A stretch of DNA of 64,000 nt from an uncultured bacterium (GTDB lineage Bacteria > Cyanobacteriota > Vampirovibrionia > Gastranaerophilales > Gastranaerophilaceae): the NCBI GenBank assembly GCA_903868125.1, contig CAIPUE010000032.1:62001-126000 (forward strand). Direction: 5' to 3'. A model generated the notes under the pieces. The model did no database searches. It worked only from the letters and a program-made list of their open reading frames with translations, and was not told where the DNA came from. This document shows positions 17,976-26,664 of this stretch, piece after piece. Position numbers and translations under genes: made by a program. The stretch's first letter is position 1. Every line of letters starts with the position of its first letter.

Positions 17976-18323
17976 ATGAAGATGATAATTGATACAAAAC
18001 CTTTAAACAAATCCTCAAAGAGAATTTTAACCGTCGGAGCAATTGTGGCAACTGGCGTTATTCCTGCTGTATATATGACAAAGCTACACATTGATATGTT
18101 TAAAAAAGATGATAAGCAAAATCGAGCAATCATGAGAAACAAAATGCTGGGCTTTTTTTCTGGGGTGGGTTTATCTGTATTACTAATCCATAAACGAATA
18201 AAACCGTCGCAAAACAATTTACTTATTCAATCGGGTAAACTTTTGTTAGCTGCCATTGCTCCGTTTGCTGGGCTTGAGCTTGCAAAAAGAATCAGCAAAA
18301 ATCTATATCCCGACAAATTTTAA
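17976..18323 (+). CDS. Small hypothetical membrane protein
   Basis: This 115-residue protein has three hydrophobic segments (ILTVGAIVATGVIPAVYM ~17-35, MLGFFSGVGLSVLLI ~53-68, LLLAAIAPFAGLELA ~87-103) separated by basic loops. No family is recognised. TATACT ends 5 nt before the ATG, with TTGTGT 18 nt further up and no Shine-Dalgarno, so it may have a very short or absent leader. It is divergent from the PocR-GAF gene; the 128-bp gap holds both promoters and a weak AGCCC/GGGCT hairpin. Confidence 0.65.
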   Translation: MKMIIDTKPLNKSSKRILTVGAIVATGVIPAVYMTKLHIDMFKKDDKQNRAIMRNKMLGFFSGVGLSVLLIHKRIKPSQNNLLIQSGKLLLAAIAPFAGLELAKRISKNLYPDKF

Positions 18324-18325
18324 AA

Positions 18326-18361
18326 AATAATTGAAATAATTGTAATAATTGTAATAATTGT
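18326..18361. repeat. Four 9-bp tandem repeats (AATAATTGW)
   Basis: AATAATTGA followed by three copies of AATAATTGT lie just after the small membrane gene and about 110 nt before the next start codon. They could be iterated binding sites or simple slippage. The rest of the 18324-18470 gap has no recognisable gene. Confidence 0.8.
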
Positions 18362-18470
18362 AAATTTTTGTTAATTTTTTTCAAAAAATCCGCAAACGAA
18401 TAGCAAAGTTTTTTTTCACGGGTTTTTCAGCACATGTCGATAATAACAACAAAATATAGGAGAACTAAAA

Positions 18471-19106
18471 ATGCAGGTAAATGGTATTGGTATTTATAAC
18501 CAACAAACAAAAAAATCAGAAATGGGTGCAAAGAAACAAACGTTCGGTATGGCTTTTAAACCAACTAATACTGCTGTATCTGAAACAGTCTTAAAGGATA
18601 GGAAAATGACGAATGCAGCACTTGCACTATTTAGGAACTTAAAACACACAGCTGAAAGATTATTTGGTCCTAATAAAATGGTAGATGTAATTCCAACCAT
18701 TGCAGATGATGGGCAAGCAAAAATAGTCATTCAGTTATCTGAAAACGCAATAACTAAAATAAAAAATGCAAAAAATCCACTTGATGAAGCATTTAACCCC
18801 GCTGTCATGACGAAAGAAGTAAAAGGTGTTTATGACGCATGTGAGAAGGAGCCTTATGGTAAGCTTACTGAAAATGTTAAACGAAGTGTAGATAGAACGG
18901 TAATAGCTGTAAATAGAGAGATTGATGCAAGTAGAAGCCATGCAAAACAGGTTGCGACTTTACAAAGTAAGGATTTAGAAACTAAACCTTTTAAAGAAAA
19001 TATATGGATTTTGGTTGGTAAAATAACGGACCCATTTGAAGAAATAATAATGGAACCAATTTTTAAATTGATAGATTCCATTCCGAAAAAGAGATCAAAA
19101 AAATAG
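18471..19106 (+). CDS. Hypothetical protein with QTFGMAFKP leader motif
   Basis: This 211-residue protein has an AGGAGAA ribosome-binding site. The first 31 residues are polar and end in KQTFGMAFKP, the F-x-G type motif shared by several proteins here. The rest is soluble, mixed alpha/beta in character (residues ~60-140 VDVIPTIADDGQAKIVIQLSE and amphipathic helices) and ends with a basic KKRSKK tail. No transmembrane segment and no family recognised. A 17-bp perfect inverted repeat follows the stop. Confidence 0.7.
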   Translation: MQVNGIGIYNQQTKKSEMGAKKQTFGMAFKPTNTAVSETVLKDRKMTNAALALFRNLKHTAERLFGPNKMVDVIPTIADDGQAKIVIQLSENAITKIKNAKNPLDEAFNPAVMTKEVKGVYDACEKEPYGKLTENVKRSVDRTVIAVNREIDASRSHAKQVATLQSKDLETKPFKENIWILVGKITDPFEEIIMEPIFKLIDSIPKKRSKK

Positions 19107-19159
19107 AATGGAATCATGTACAGAAGCCTTAGGCTCTGACAAATGTAAAAATATATTCT

Positions 19160-19197
19160 TTAAATATCGGTGGGATAGATATCCCACCGATATTTAA
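19160..19197. terminator. 17-bp perfect inverted repeat without T-run
   Basis: TTAAATATCGGTGGGAT (19160-19176) pairs perfectly with 19181-19197 around loop AGAT. It lies 54 nt after a stop codon, where a terminator is expected, but no run of T follows, so it may instead protect mRNA ends or bind a protein. Confidence 0.5.
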
Positions 19198-19243
19198 AAT
19201 AACAATTCAGGTAGCTTTTAATTAATTTGTGTATTGGGTTTGC

Positions 19244-19381
19244 GTCATTGCTGAGACATCAAATACCGAATGCGAAAAAAGCTTCCACCGAAGCAATCTC
19301 CATGTATTACTGCAAGGGGCGAATGAGATTGCTTCGGTCCCTCATTGTTTTCTGACTAAAAAATATTCGCCTCGCAATGAC
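19244..19381. repeat. Nested inverted-repeat intergenic element (MITE-like)
   Basis: Outer 8-bp arms GTCATTGC (19244-19251) and GCAATGAC (19374-19381) flank inner 13-bp perfect arms CCGAAGCAATCTC (19288-19300) and GAGATTGCTTCGG (19325-19337). The GTCATTGC...GAAGCAATCTC architecture is one I know as a widespread bacterial dispersed intergenic palindrome. It fills most of the gap 19201-19448 and has no coding potential. Confidence 0.7.
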
Positions 19382-19448
19382 TCAAAGGGGGTTTATATCT
19401 GAGTTGTTACCATTTAAAGAGTATGCTAAAAAATATTAAGACAGGCAG

Positions 19449-19505
19449 TTGACTTTTTAAAAACAATATGCTAACATATGAATATGCATATATTCTAATA
19501 TATGC
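19449..19505 (+). promoter_or_regulatory. Promoter and ArsR-type operator of the thioredoxin-arsR operon
   Basis: TTGACT (19449-19454), a 17-nt spacer and TAACAT (19472-19477) form the promoter. Immediately downstream GAATAT-GCAT-ATATTC (19480-19495), containing the palindrome ATATGCATAT, is followed by a further ATATATGC. This ATAT-N-ATAT type of site is typical of ArsR/SmtB repressors, whose gene is second in the operon, so autorepression with release by the ligand is likely. Confidence 0.65.
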
Positions 19506-19539
19506 AAGATGTATTAACAAATTTGTATGGAGGTGCATT

Positions 19540-19863
19540 ATGACAAATGTTATTGAATTAAACGATGTTAACTTTGAGGCGGAAGTGAAACGCTCAACCC
19601 AGCCGGTTTTGGTAGATTTTTACGCAACTTGGTGCGGACCTTGCAGAAAGCAAATTCCGATTATGGACGAAGTGGCAAAAGAATTTGCGGGTAAGGCTAG
19701 AATTACGAAAATGAACGTGGATGAGGGTGGAAAAACCTCTGCCGAGTTCGGGATAAGTAGTATTCCTGCACTTTTGGTATTCAAAGACGGAAAGGTTGTT
19801 GAGCAAATGGTTGGACTACATTCTCAGAGTCAACTTTCAACAATCTTGAATAAATATTTATAG
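19540..19863 (+). CDS. trxA: Thioredoxin
   Basis: The 107-residue protein has the classic thioredoxin fold with WCGPCRK active site (residues 29-35), the cis-proline in SSIPALLVFKDG and KMNVDEGG. An ORF extends upstream, but GGAGG lies 7 nt before ATG at 19540 and the upstream part overlaps the operator. It reduces disulfides and persulfides in the cytoplasm. As first gene of an ArsR-controlled set with ferredoxins, an RND pump and a rhodanese fusion, it is probably a dedicated stress thioredoxin; a second thioredoxin lies at 57452. Confidence 0.93.
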   Translation: MTNVIELNDVNFEAEVKRSTQPVLVDFYATWCGPCRKQIPIMDEVAKEFAGKARITKMNVDEGGKTSAEFGISSIPALLVFKDGKVVEQMVGLHSQSQLSTILNKYL

Positions 19864-19876
19864 GGAGTGATTGTAT

Positions 19877-20161
19877 ATGAAAAATAATACAGAAAAAATA
19901 GCGGAAATTTTCAAGGCACTGTCAAGTTCGACAAGGTTAAAAATAGTTATCGGACTAATCGAAAAACACGAATGTAATGTCAACAAAATGGCAGAGGGGT
20001 TGGGCATTGCCCAACCAAATGTTTCTCAGCATCTTACTATACTTAAAAATGCAGGAGTTATTGAGGGTTACAGAAAAGGGAATCAGATTTGCTATAAGGT
20101 TGTTAATGAATTTGTTATCAAAATTCTAAAAATTATGGAGGAATTTCATGAAGAAAATTAA
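19877..20161 (+). CDS. ArsR-family transcriptional repressor with two cysteines
   Basis: The 94-residue winged-helix protein has ArsR family features: ALSSSTRLKIVIGL, ECNVNKMAEGLGIAQPNVSQHLTILKNAGVI (recognition helix) and GYRKGNQICYKV (wing). Its only cysteines are C33 at the start of the recognition region and C72 in the wing. The ArsR C-V-C metal site is absent. The pair recalls the persulfide sensors BigR/SqrR, though their positions differ. I chose ATG at 19877 over TTG at 19871, because GGGAG is too close to the TTG. It overlaps the next gene by 14 nt. Confidence 0.88.
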   Translation: MKNNTEKIAEIFKALSSSTRLKIVIGLIEKHECNVNKMAEGLGIAQPNVSQHLTILKNAGVIEGYRKGNQICYKVVNEFVIKILKIMEEFHEEN

Positions 20162-20339
20162 AGAAAATATTTGCCCGCAAAATGCGACTTGCCCAAATGT
20201 CAAAGCATGTAATGCTTCCGTAATTGAGCAAATAGGTTATGGTTCGCCCATTCCTACCATTGAGAACGGTAAATGTTCATATTGTGAAAGTTGTAAGGCA
20301 TCTGAGCTGAAATGTTGCTCAATAGAAGGAGAAGAATAA
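20148..20339 (+). CDS. Cysteine-rich mini-ferredoxin-like protein
   Basis: The 63-residue protein contains CPQNATCPNVKACNAS and CSYCESCKASELKCC. It resembles a 2[4Fe-4S] ferredoxin with an expanded first motif (C-x5-C-x5-C) and an incomplete C-P ending. It overlaps arsR by 14 nt (GGAGG site within arsR) and touches the next ferredoxin gene, its evident paralogue. It probably carries an Fe-S cluster or binds metal or sulfane sulfur in the pathway served by the neighbouring thioredoxin and rhodanese fusion. The exact role is unknown. Confidence 0.75.
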   Translation: MKKIKENICPQNATCPNVKACNASVIEQIGYGSPIPTIENGKCSYCESCKASELKCCSIEGEE

Positions 20340-20519
20340 ATGATTACCATTGATAAAAACAGATGCCCGCAAAATCACCGCTGTCCATCAATAAAGGTTT
20401 GTCCCGTAGGTGCAATCAGCCAAGAAGGTTTTGGTTTACCTGTGGTAAATCAGGAAGTCTGCGTTGAATGCGGGAAATGTATAAAATTTTGTCCAATGAG
20501 GGCGATACAAAAAAGCTGA
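20340..20519 (+). CDS. Small 4Fe-4S ferredoxin
   Basis: The 59-residue protein starts one base after the previous stop (TAA-ATG). It has C9-x5-C15-x5-C21-P in an expanded first motif and a canonical C41-x2-C44-x2-C47-x3-C51-P motif, so one regular cluster and one unusual site. It is clearly paralogous to the protein before it (both contain a CPQN stretch and similar spacing) but keeps full ferredoxin cysteines. It probably transfers electrons to or from the sulfur enzymes of this island. Confidence 0.8.
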   Translation: MITIDKNRCPQNHRCPSIKVCPVGAISQEGFGLPVVNQEVCVECGKCIKFCPMRAIQKS

Positions 20520-20537
20520 TTAGTAGGGTTACAAACC

Positions 20538-21893
20538 ATGAAAAAAAAATTAATAATAACTTTAATATTGATGTTGAGTATTTCATCAAGAGTTTTTGCA
20601 GAAATAACCATCGCACATGCCATAGATTTTAAAGAGGCGATTGCGATTGCGCTACAAAATAATGATGAAATTATCGCGATGAAAAACGCTCTTTCTTCAA
20701 CCGAAAGAGATATCGGGATTGCCAGAAGTGCTATGATGCCAAAACTTAGAGTGGGCGAAGATTTTATATCCACAAATAATCCGGCTCAAGTGTTTGCATT
20801 GAAATTAAACCAAACAAGATTATCTTCCGCTGATTTTGCGGGAGCACCAGGGTCTTTTAACAGTCCGGGCAATATTACAAACTTTTTAACTTACGGAATG
20901 TTAGAACAGCCCATTTACAATAAAAAAGCTCTTGTTGCTATGAAGATGTCCAAGGTTCAATATTCAGCCAACGGATATATTTATTTAAGAAAACAGGAAG
21001 AACTGATAAAAAATGTTTCGCAAAGTTATCTCGCGATAGGCACTGCACAAGAATACGTTAAGGTAGCACAACAAGGGTTAAAGGATTCACGGGAGCATTT
21101 GAGAATTTCTAATGTCCGCTACAAAAGCGAATTGGGACTTTATTCAGATGTTTTACGTTCACAAACAGAAGTTGTTGAGGCAGAACAAAGGCTTGTTTCA
21201 GCGAATAAAAATCTTGGCGTTGCAAAAAGGAGTCTGGGGCTTTTGCTCGGTGGGCAAGAGTCGATTGAAATTTCGAATTCAACGCCCGTACTTGAACTAA
21301 AACCGATTGATTATTACAAGGATTTTGCAATTCACAGAAATGACGTTAAGGCGATGGAAATAAACGTTGAGAATGCGAAAAACAATATAAAATTGGCGCA
21401 GGCGGATTGGTATCCGACCTTAAATATTAACGCTTCATACAATCTTTATAACAACAGTTATCCGCTTGGAGCAGAGGGCAACAATTACATTGCGGGTGCT
21501 TTTTTCAAGTGGGATGCATTTGACGGCAACAAAAGAAAATACGAAACACTTAAGGCAAAAGATAAGACTAACGAGGCTCAGGCATATTTGTCCGGCTTAA
21601 AAAAAGCGGTTGATTTTAAAGTTTTTGAATCTTTTGCGGGTGTTAATGAAGCAAACAAAAACTTTGAACTGGCACAAGCTGCTTTAAAATCCGCAGAAGA
21701 GGGCGAAAGGCTCGTCAGAAAAAGATGGCAAAGTTCTTTATCAACTTTTGTGGATGTTTTGGATGCGCAAACTAATTTAGACAGAGCGAGAGCGAATTTT
21801 GTGAAAAGTTGCAACGACTTAAAGGCTCAGTTAATAACTTTGTATTTTGAAAGCGGGGTTATTAAAGAAGAGTTGAAGTTGAGTGAAAAGTAA
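20538..21893 (+). CDS. TolC-family outer-membrane efflux protein
   Basis: The 451-residue precursor has a signal peptide (KKKLIITLILMLSISSRVFA). Two repeats of long alpha-hairpins follow, with TolC signatures such as ALQNNDEIIAMKNALSSTERDI, SYLAIGTAQEYVKVAQQGLKDS, RYKSELGLYSDVLRSQTEVVEAEQRL and KRWQSSLSTFVDVLDAQTNLDRAR. It forms the trimeric outer-membrane channel of a tripartite exporter. Adaptor and RND pump genes follow, so the three form one efflux machine. It lies 18 nt after the ferredoxin gene, within the ArsR-controlled series. Confidence 0.9.
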   Translation: MKKKLIITLILMLSISSRVFAEITIAHAIDFKEAIAIALQNNDEIIAMKNALSSTERDIGIARSAMMPKLRVGEDFISTNNPAQVFALKLNQTRLSSADFAGAPGSFNSPGNITNFLTYGMLEQPIYNKKALVAMKMSKVQYSANGYIYLRKQEELIKNVSQSYLAIGTAQEYVKVAQQGLKDSREHLRISNVRYKSELGLYSDVLRSQTEVVEAEQRLVSANKNLGVAKRSLGLLLGGQESIEISNSTPVLELKPIDYYKDFAIHRNDVKAMEINVENAKNNIKLAQADWYPTLNINASYNLYNNSYPLGAEGNNYIAGAFFKWDAFDGNKRKYETLKAKDKTNEAQAYLSGLKKAVDFKVFESFAGVNEANKNFELAQAALKSAEEGERLVRKRWQSSLSTFVDVLDAQTNLDRARANFVKSCNDLKAQLITLYFESGVIKEELKLSEK

Positions 21894-21956
21894 ACGGAAG
21901 TTTAACAGTCGAAAAGTTTTTTAGGTAATAAGTCAAAGGTTTTTATAACAAAGGAG

Positions 21957-22160
21957 ATGCGAGCGAATTTCGGCAAGAGTGAGAGAAGCGAAACTCGTCC
22001 CTGTGAGGGAAATCACACTTTCCCGAACTGCCGATAATTCAAGACAGCGGGCGAGTTTCAAAACAAGAGGGAGACAGAGCAAAAAACAGTGAGCGCACAA
22101 AGGCTAGTAAGCGGATAAAGCAAAAAAGTAAGTAGTAATTTGAAAGAATAAATAAAGGCG
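21957..22160 (+). repeat. Intergenic repeat A (111-bp block at 22050-22160 plus a hairpin insert)
   Basis: The block at 22050-22160 matches 26665-26775, with 12 mismatches in 111 bp by my count and no gaps. Before it, 21957-22037 contains an additional palindromic piece (GAATTTCGGCA against TGCCGATAATTC) absent from copy B; in B the two flanking pieces GATGCGAGC and GGCGAG are almost joined. It fills the tolC-adaptor gap. A short ORF runs through it but looks like repeat sequence rather than a gene. Confidence 0.75.
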
Positions 22161-22194
22161 GAATTTAAACAATTTCGTGTTGAGGTGAAAGAAA

Positions 22195-23277
22195 ATGAAA
22201 AAAATATTATTAATAATGGGTTTGGTAATTTTAGCAACGACAGGTTGTACAAGCCACAAGGAAAAGGATGAACATCCGATAATTTCCGGAGTTAAGACCG
22301 AAATTGTTGCAAAAGCTTCAGTTGATAATTATTATGAAACGTCAGCAAGCGTAAAATCCAAGACAAACAGTGTTATCTCCTCAATGATAACCGGCAAAGT
22401 AACTTCTTTAGCAGTACAGGAGGGCGATAGCGTAAGCGCGGGGCAATTACTTTTGACAATTGACAGCCGAGACACCGCACAAAGAGCAATCGGGGCAAGT
22501 GCAGGTGTTGCAGCGGCTCAAAAAGGAGTTGAACAGGCGGCACAAAACAAAAAGATGGCGGATGTAACTTACCAAAGATATAAAAATTTGTACAATGAAA
22601 AGGTTATTACGAAACAGGAATTTGACCAATATTCGACACAAAAAAATATCGCGGCTCTCGAATACCAAAGAGCGCAAGCGGGCGTTCAGCAAGCAAGAGC
22701 AGGGTTGGGTGAAGTTAGGGTTTATCAAAGTTATGCGAGAGTTACGGCACCGATTTCGGGGATTGTAACGCAGAGAAATATCGATTTAGGAAGTACCGCA
22801 CTTCAAGGACAACCGATTTTGACAATCGAAAGCCCTTCTAATCAGGAAATTGTGGCAAATGTTGATGAAAGTTATTTGAAACAAGTTAGAGTAGGAGAAG
22901 AAGTTAATCTGGTTGTGGATGGCAAAACTTTAAAAACCAAAATTACCACAGTTGTTCCAAGCATCGACTCTATGACAAGAACTTTTAAAATAAAATTGGC
23001 TGCAAAAGGTTTAAATTCAGGGTTATATGCAAAAATTCAAATTCCGGTCGGGAAAAAAGATGCAATTGCTGTTACCCAAGCTGCGATTGTCCAAAAAGGT
23101 CAATTAACAGGCGTTTACACTGTTGATGAACAAAATATTATTTCATACAGATTGATAAAAACAGGGAAAAATTTAGGTGATAAAATCGAAGTCATTTCAG
23201 GATTGATCGACGGCGATAAAATAATAGTTTCAGGCATTGAAAACGCTATTGATGGTGGGGAAATAAGTGAAAAGTAA
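22195..23277 (+). CDS. RND efflux periplasmic adaptor lipoprotein
   Basis: The 360-residue protein has a lipoprotein signal (KKILLIMGLVILATTGC) with the modified cysteine about residue 18. Family elements in order are: a lipoyl-like half (GKVTSLAVQEGDSVSAGQLLLTID), an alpha-helical hairpin (~90-170), the second lipoyl half (YARVTAPISGIVTQRNIDLG), a beta-barrel (NQEIVANVDESYLKQVRVG) and a membrane-proximal end. It links the RND pump to the TolC channel. GAGGTG precedes ATG. The last codons run into a heptanucleotide repeat. Confidence 0.9.
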   Translation: MKKILLIMGLVILATTGCTSHKEKDEHPIISGVKTEIVAKASVDNYYETSASVKSKTNSVISSMITGKVTSLAVQEGDSVSAGQLLLTIDSRDTAQRAIGASAGVAAAQKGVEQAAQNKKMADVTYQRYKNLYNEKVITKQEFDQYSTQKNIAALEYQRAQAGVQQARAGLGEVRVYQSYARVTAPISGIVTQRNIDLGSTALQGQPILTIESPSNQEIVANVDESYLKQVRVGEEVNLVVDGKTLKTKITTVVPSIDSMTRTFKIKLAAKGLNSGLYAKIQIPVGKKDAIAVTQAAIVQKGQLTGVYTVDEQNIISYRLIKTGKNLGDKIEVISGLIDGDKIIVSGIENAIDGGEISEK

Positions 23278-23303
23278 AAAGTAAAAAGCAAAAAGCGAAA
23301 AGT
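23269..23303. repeat. Five heptanucleotide repeats
   Basis: GAAAAGT, AAAAAGT, AAAAAGC, AAAAAGC, GAAAAGT in tandem, starting in the final codons of the adaptor gene. Degenerate heptads of the same type recur at 26532, between ribosomal-protein genes and near 51955. Confidence 0.8.
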
Positions 23304-23331
23304 AGGTCGGGCATACCTGCCCGACAGCAAG
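23301..23331. repeat. Dispersed hairpin AGTAGGTYGGG, copy 1
   Basis: AGTAGGTCGGGCATACCTGCCCGACAGCAAG written as a hairpin: GTCGGGC pairs with GCCCGAC. Related copies lie at 26598, 30292 and 57372, always between genes. It sits between the adaptor and pump genes and could act as a weak terminator or RNA stabiliser that sets pump expression. Confidence 0.65.
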
Positions 23332-23341
23332 GAATAAAAAA

Positions 23342-26300
23342 ATGACAAACAATGAACAAAAAGAAGAACATATAGGAATATCGGGTAAGATTGCCCAAAC
23401 ATTTATCCAATCAAAATTAACTCCTTTGATAGTTTTAGCCTCAATCATTCTTGGGCTATTTGCTATGGCGGTCACTCCAAGAGAGGAAGAACCCCAAATA
23501 ATCGTGCCTATGGCAGATGTTTTTGTTCAATATCCGGGGGCTACTGCCCAAGAGGTTGAAGCAAGGGTTACAAAGCCAATGGAAAAATTACTTTGGGAAA
23601 TAAAAGGTGTCGAATACGTTTATTCAATCGTAAAACCCGGCATGAATTTGACCATTGTGCGGTTTTTCGTGGGTGAAAATGCCGAAGACAGCATCGTCAA
23701 ATTAAATAATAAATTACAGTCAAATTTTGATAGAATTCCACAAGGGGTTTCACCGCCTTTGATAAAAATGCGTTCAATTGATGATGTGCCGATTTTGGCG
23801 TTGACACTTTCGAGTAAAAATCCTTACTACACAGGTTATGAGCTTAGACGAATAGGTACCGAACTTTGTGATGAGCTTAAAAAAGATAAAGATGCCTCTG
23901 AATTTAATATCATGGGTGGACAAAAAAGACAGGTGAAAGTGACTTTTGATCCTAATAGATTAAGAGGTTACAACTTAAGTCCGTTCAGTATAATTCAGGC
24001 GTTACAAAAATCAAATTATATGGCAAGTTCAGGAAAATTTTCATCCGCAAACGGAGAGTATTTGGTAAATACGGGCGGATTTCTCAATAATGCGGATGAT
24101 GTCGGGAATTTGGTTGTAAATACTTACAATTTTGCTCCCGTTTATTTAAAAGATATAAGCACGATAGAAGACACAGCTCAAGAACCTGCAAATTATGTCC
24201 TCAATTACGATAAAGAAACAGGAACAAACGAGGCTGTAACAATTGCGATTGCTAAGAAAAAAGGGACAAATGCAACACAATTTGCCCACAGAACTTTAGA
24301 AAAAGTGGAACATTTGAAAGGTGAATTGATTCCTCATGATGTTAATATAACCGTTACGAGAAATTATGGCGAAACGGCGAAAGAAAAATCAGACGAGCTT
24401 TTAAGTCATATGATGATTGCAACCATTTCTGTAATAGCACTTGTAGCGATATTTTTGGGTAAGCGCGAGGCGGTTATTGTAGCCGTTGCGGTTCCTGTAA
24501 CTTTAGCCCTAACTCTTTTAATAAGTTTTTTGTTGGGTTATACATTGAACAGAGTGACGCTTTTTGCACTGATATTTTCGATAGGAATACTGGTTGATGA
24601 CGCCATAGTTGTGGTCGAAAACATCCACAGACACTTTAAACTTGAAGGTGCAAGCGTTAAAACAGCTGTTAAGGCGGTGGATGAGGTCGGAAACCCGACT
24701 ATTCTTGCAACGTTTACGGTGGTTGCTTCACTGCTCCCAATGGCTTTCGTGTCAGGACTGATGGGACCTTATATGCGCCCAATTCCTGTCGGAGCGTCTG
24801 CGGCAATGATATTTTCGCTGCTTGTGGCGTTTATCGTCAGTCCTTGGCTTAGTTTCATTGTATTAAAACATGTGAAAAGAGACAAAGATGTCGCGGAACA
24901 CGAAGAAGGTAAATTACTGGATTATTATAAAAATATTCTCACACCCTTGATAAAAGACAGAAAAAAACGGATGAAATCGTTTATGGTGATAGGCGGATTA
25001 CTTGTTTTATCTATGATGTTAATTCCATTAAAAGCAGTTCAATTTAAGATGCTTCCTTTTGACAACAAAAGCGAGCTTCAGGTAATCGTTGACATGCCCG
25101 AGGGCACAACGCTTGAGCAGACTGCAATGGTAACTCAAGAACTGGGTAAATACATAAAAACAGTTCCCGAGGTTATGAATTATCAGAGCTATATCGGGAC
25201 TTCTGCGCCTTACAATTTCAACGGATTAGTGAGACATTATTTCTTACGTCAAGGAAGTAATGAAGCGGATATCCAAATAAATTTCTTACCAAAAGAAAAA
25301 AGACATATGCAAAGTCACGACTTGGCTAAAAAAATGAGACCCGAATTGCAAAAAATCGGGCAAAAATATAATGCGAATATAAAATTGGCAGAAATTCCAC
25401 CGGGGCCGCCTGTTATAAGTACAATTGTGGCGGAGGTTTATGGACCTGATACAAAAAGACAAATCGAGATTGCACAACAAATAAAACAAATATTTAAAGA
25501 TACAAAAGGCGTTGTGGATGTCGATTGGCAAGTCGAAGACCCGCAACCGAAAGTGATTTTTACGGTGGACAAAGAAAAAGCTGCACTTAACGGAATTTCA
25601 ACCGAGGCTATTGCGCAAACTCTGCAAACGGCTCTTGGCGGTGCATCTGTAGGCTTGATACATCTTAACGAGGAAAAAGAACCTGTCGATATTTTTGTAA
25701 GGATGCCTGTTGACGTACGTTCAGATTTGAATTCGCTTTCACAAGTAAGCGTTCCGACACCGATGGGAGCTCTAATTCCACTTTCCGAACTTGTACAACA
25801 AAAACAAGGAATTGAGGACAAGACTATTTATCATAAAAACTTAAAGCGTGTAACTTACGTTATGGGCGATGTTGCGAACGAAATAGAAAGCCCTGTTTAC
25901 GCGATTTTGGATATGCAGCAAAAGGTTGCCAAGCTGAACTTGCCTGAAGGGTACAAATTAAAACAATACAATTCCGTTCAGCCAAATTTTGAGGATAAAT
26001 ATTCCGTGAAATGGGACGGCGAATGGCATATTACGATAGAAGTCTTTCGTGATATGGGAATAGCTTTTGCAGCGGTCTTAGTGCTTATTTATGTGCTTGT
26101 GGTCGCTTGGTTTAAGGATTTTACAACCCCATTGATTATTATGGCACCGATTCCTTTAACGTTGGTGGGGATATTACCAGGTCACTTAATATTCCATGCA
26201 TTTTTCACTGCTACTTCAATGATAGGTTTTATAGCACTTTCAGGGATTATTGTAAGGAATTCTATATTGCTTGTTGATTTTATCCAGCTTGAGCAAAAAA

Positions 26301-26533
26301 ATGGGGTAAGCCTTGAAGATGCTGTTCTCAGAGCAGGCATGGTAAGGTTTAGACCGATTATTTTAACAGCGTTGGCAGTTGTAGTAGGTTCATTTGTAAT
26401 GATACTAGACCCAATTTTTCAGGGACTTGCAATTGCAATGATGTTTGGAGCCGTTGTGGCTACACTATTAACGCTTGTTGTTGTTCCTGTGCTATACTTT
26501 GAAGTATTCAGGGATAAGACGGGTGAACGGTAA
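23342..26533 (+). CDS. RND multidrug/solute efflux pump, inner-membrane permease
   Basis: The 1063-residue protein has the AcrB-type duplicated layout: one transmembrane helix (~30-47), a periplasmic porter domain, five helices, a cytoplasmic linker, then the repeat. The proton-relay Asp pair is present in [17 protein letters not shown] (TM4). HAE-type elements include [38 protein letters not shown] and [17 protein letters not shown]. It lacks the extended metal-binding features of CzcA that I know, so organic or thiol-type substrates are likelier. It works with the adaptor and TolC genes just upstream. AAGGA lies about 9 nt before ATG. Confidence 0.9.
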   Translation: MTNNEQKEEHIGISGKIAQTFIQSKLTPLIVLASIILGLFAMAVTPREEEPQIIVPMADVFVQYPGATAQEVEARVTKPMEKLLWEIKGVEYVYSIVKPGMNLTIVRFFVGENAEDSIVKLNNKLQSNFDRIPQGVSPPLIKMRSIDDVPILALTLSSKNPYYTGYELRRIGTELCDELKKDKDASEFNIMGGQKRQVKVTFDPNRLRGYNLSPFSIIQALQKSNYMASSGKFSSANGEYLVNTGGFLNNADDVGNLVVNTYNFAPVYLKDISTIEDTAQEPANYVLNYDKETGTNEAVTIAIAKKKGTNATQFAHRTLEKVEHLKGELIPHDVNITVTRNYGETAKEKSDELLSHMMIATISVIALVAIFLGKREAVIVAVAVPVTLALTLLISFLLGYTLNRVTLFALIFSIGILVDDAIVVVENIHRHFKLEGASVKTAVKAVDEVGNPTILATFTVVASLLPMAFVSGLMGPYMRPIPVGASAAMIFSLLVAFIVSPWLSFIVLKHVKRDKDVAEHEEGKLLDYYKNILTPLIKDRKKRMKSFMVIGGLLVLSMMLIPLKAVQFKMLPFDNKSELQVIVDMPEGTTLEQTAMVTQELGKYIKTVPEVMNYQSYIGTSAPYNFNGLVRHYFLRQGSNEADIQINFLPKEKRHMQSHDLAKKMRPELQKIGQKYNANIKLAEIPPGPPVISTIVAEVYGPDTKRQIEIAQQIKQIFKDTKGVVDVDWQVEDPQPKVIFTVDKEKAALNGISTEAIAQTLQTALGGASVGLIHLNEEKEPVDIFVRMPVDVRSDLNSLSQVSVPTPMGALIPLSELVQQKQGIEDKTIYHKNLKRVTYVMGDVANEIESPVYAILDMQQKVAKLNLPEGYKLKQYNSVQPNFEDKYSVKWDGEWHITIEVFRDMGIAFAAVLVLIYVLVVAWFKDFTTPLIIMAPIPLTLVGILPGHLIFHAFFTATSMIGFIALSGIIVRNSILLVDFIQLEQKNGVSLEDAVLRAGMVRFRPIILTALAVVVGSFVMILDPIFQGLAIAMMFGAVVATLLTLVVVPVLYFEVFRDKTGER

Positions 26534-26573
26534 ACGGCAAACGGCAAACGGCAAACGGCAAACGGCAAACGGC
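26532..26573. repeat. Six perfect AAACGGC heptads
   Basis: Six exact 7-bp copies begin at the stop codon of the RND pump (TAA is part of the first unit's flank). They are followed by hairpin copy 2 and repeat B, so the whole 26534-26808 gap is repeat-derived. Confidence 0.9.
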
Positions 26574-26597
26574 ATGCAACAAGCTCGAGAGCGTTCG

Positions 26598-26631
26598 AGT
26601 AGGTCGGGCTTTCTAGCCCACCGACAACAAG
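26598..26631. repeat. Dispersed hairpin AGTAGGTYGGG, copy 2
   Basis: GGTCGGGCTTTCTAGCCCACC forms a stem-loop with flanks AGTA and GACAACAAG shared with the other three copies. It lies between the RND pump and the rhodanese fusion genes. Confidence 0.65.
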
Positions 26632-26664
26632 CCAAAGATGTCCCTAGCAAAACAGATGCGAGCT

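Noticed and set aside
21957-22037. Short ORF MRANFGKSERSETR in repeat A
   Set aside because: It lies wholly in a repeat/palindrome, its AAGGAG touches the ATG with no spacing, and it is broken in copy B.
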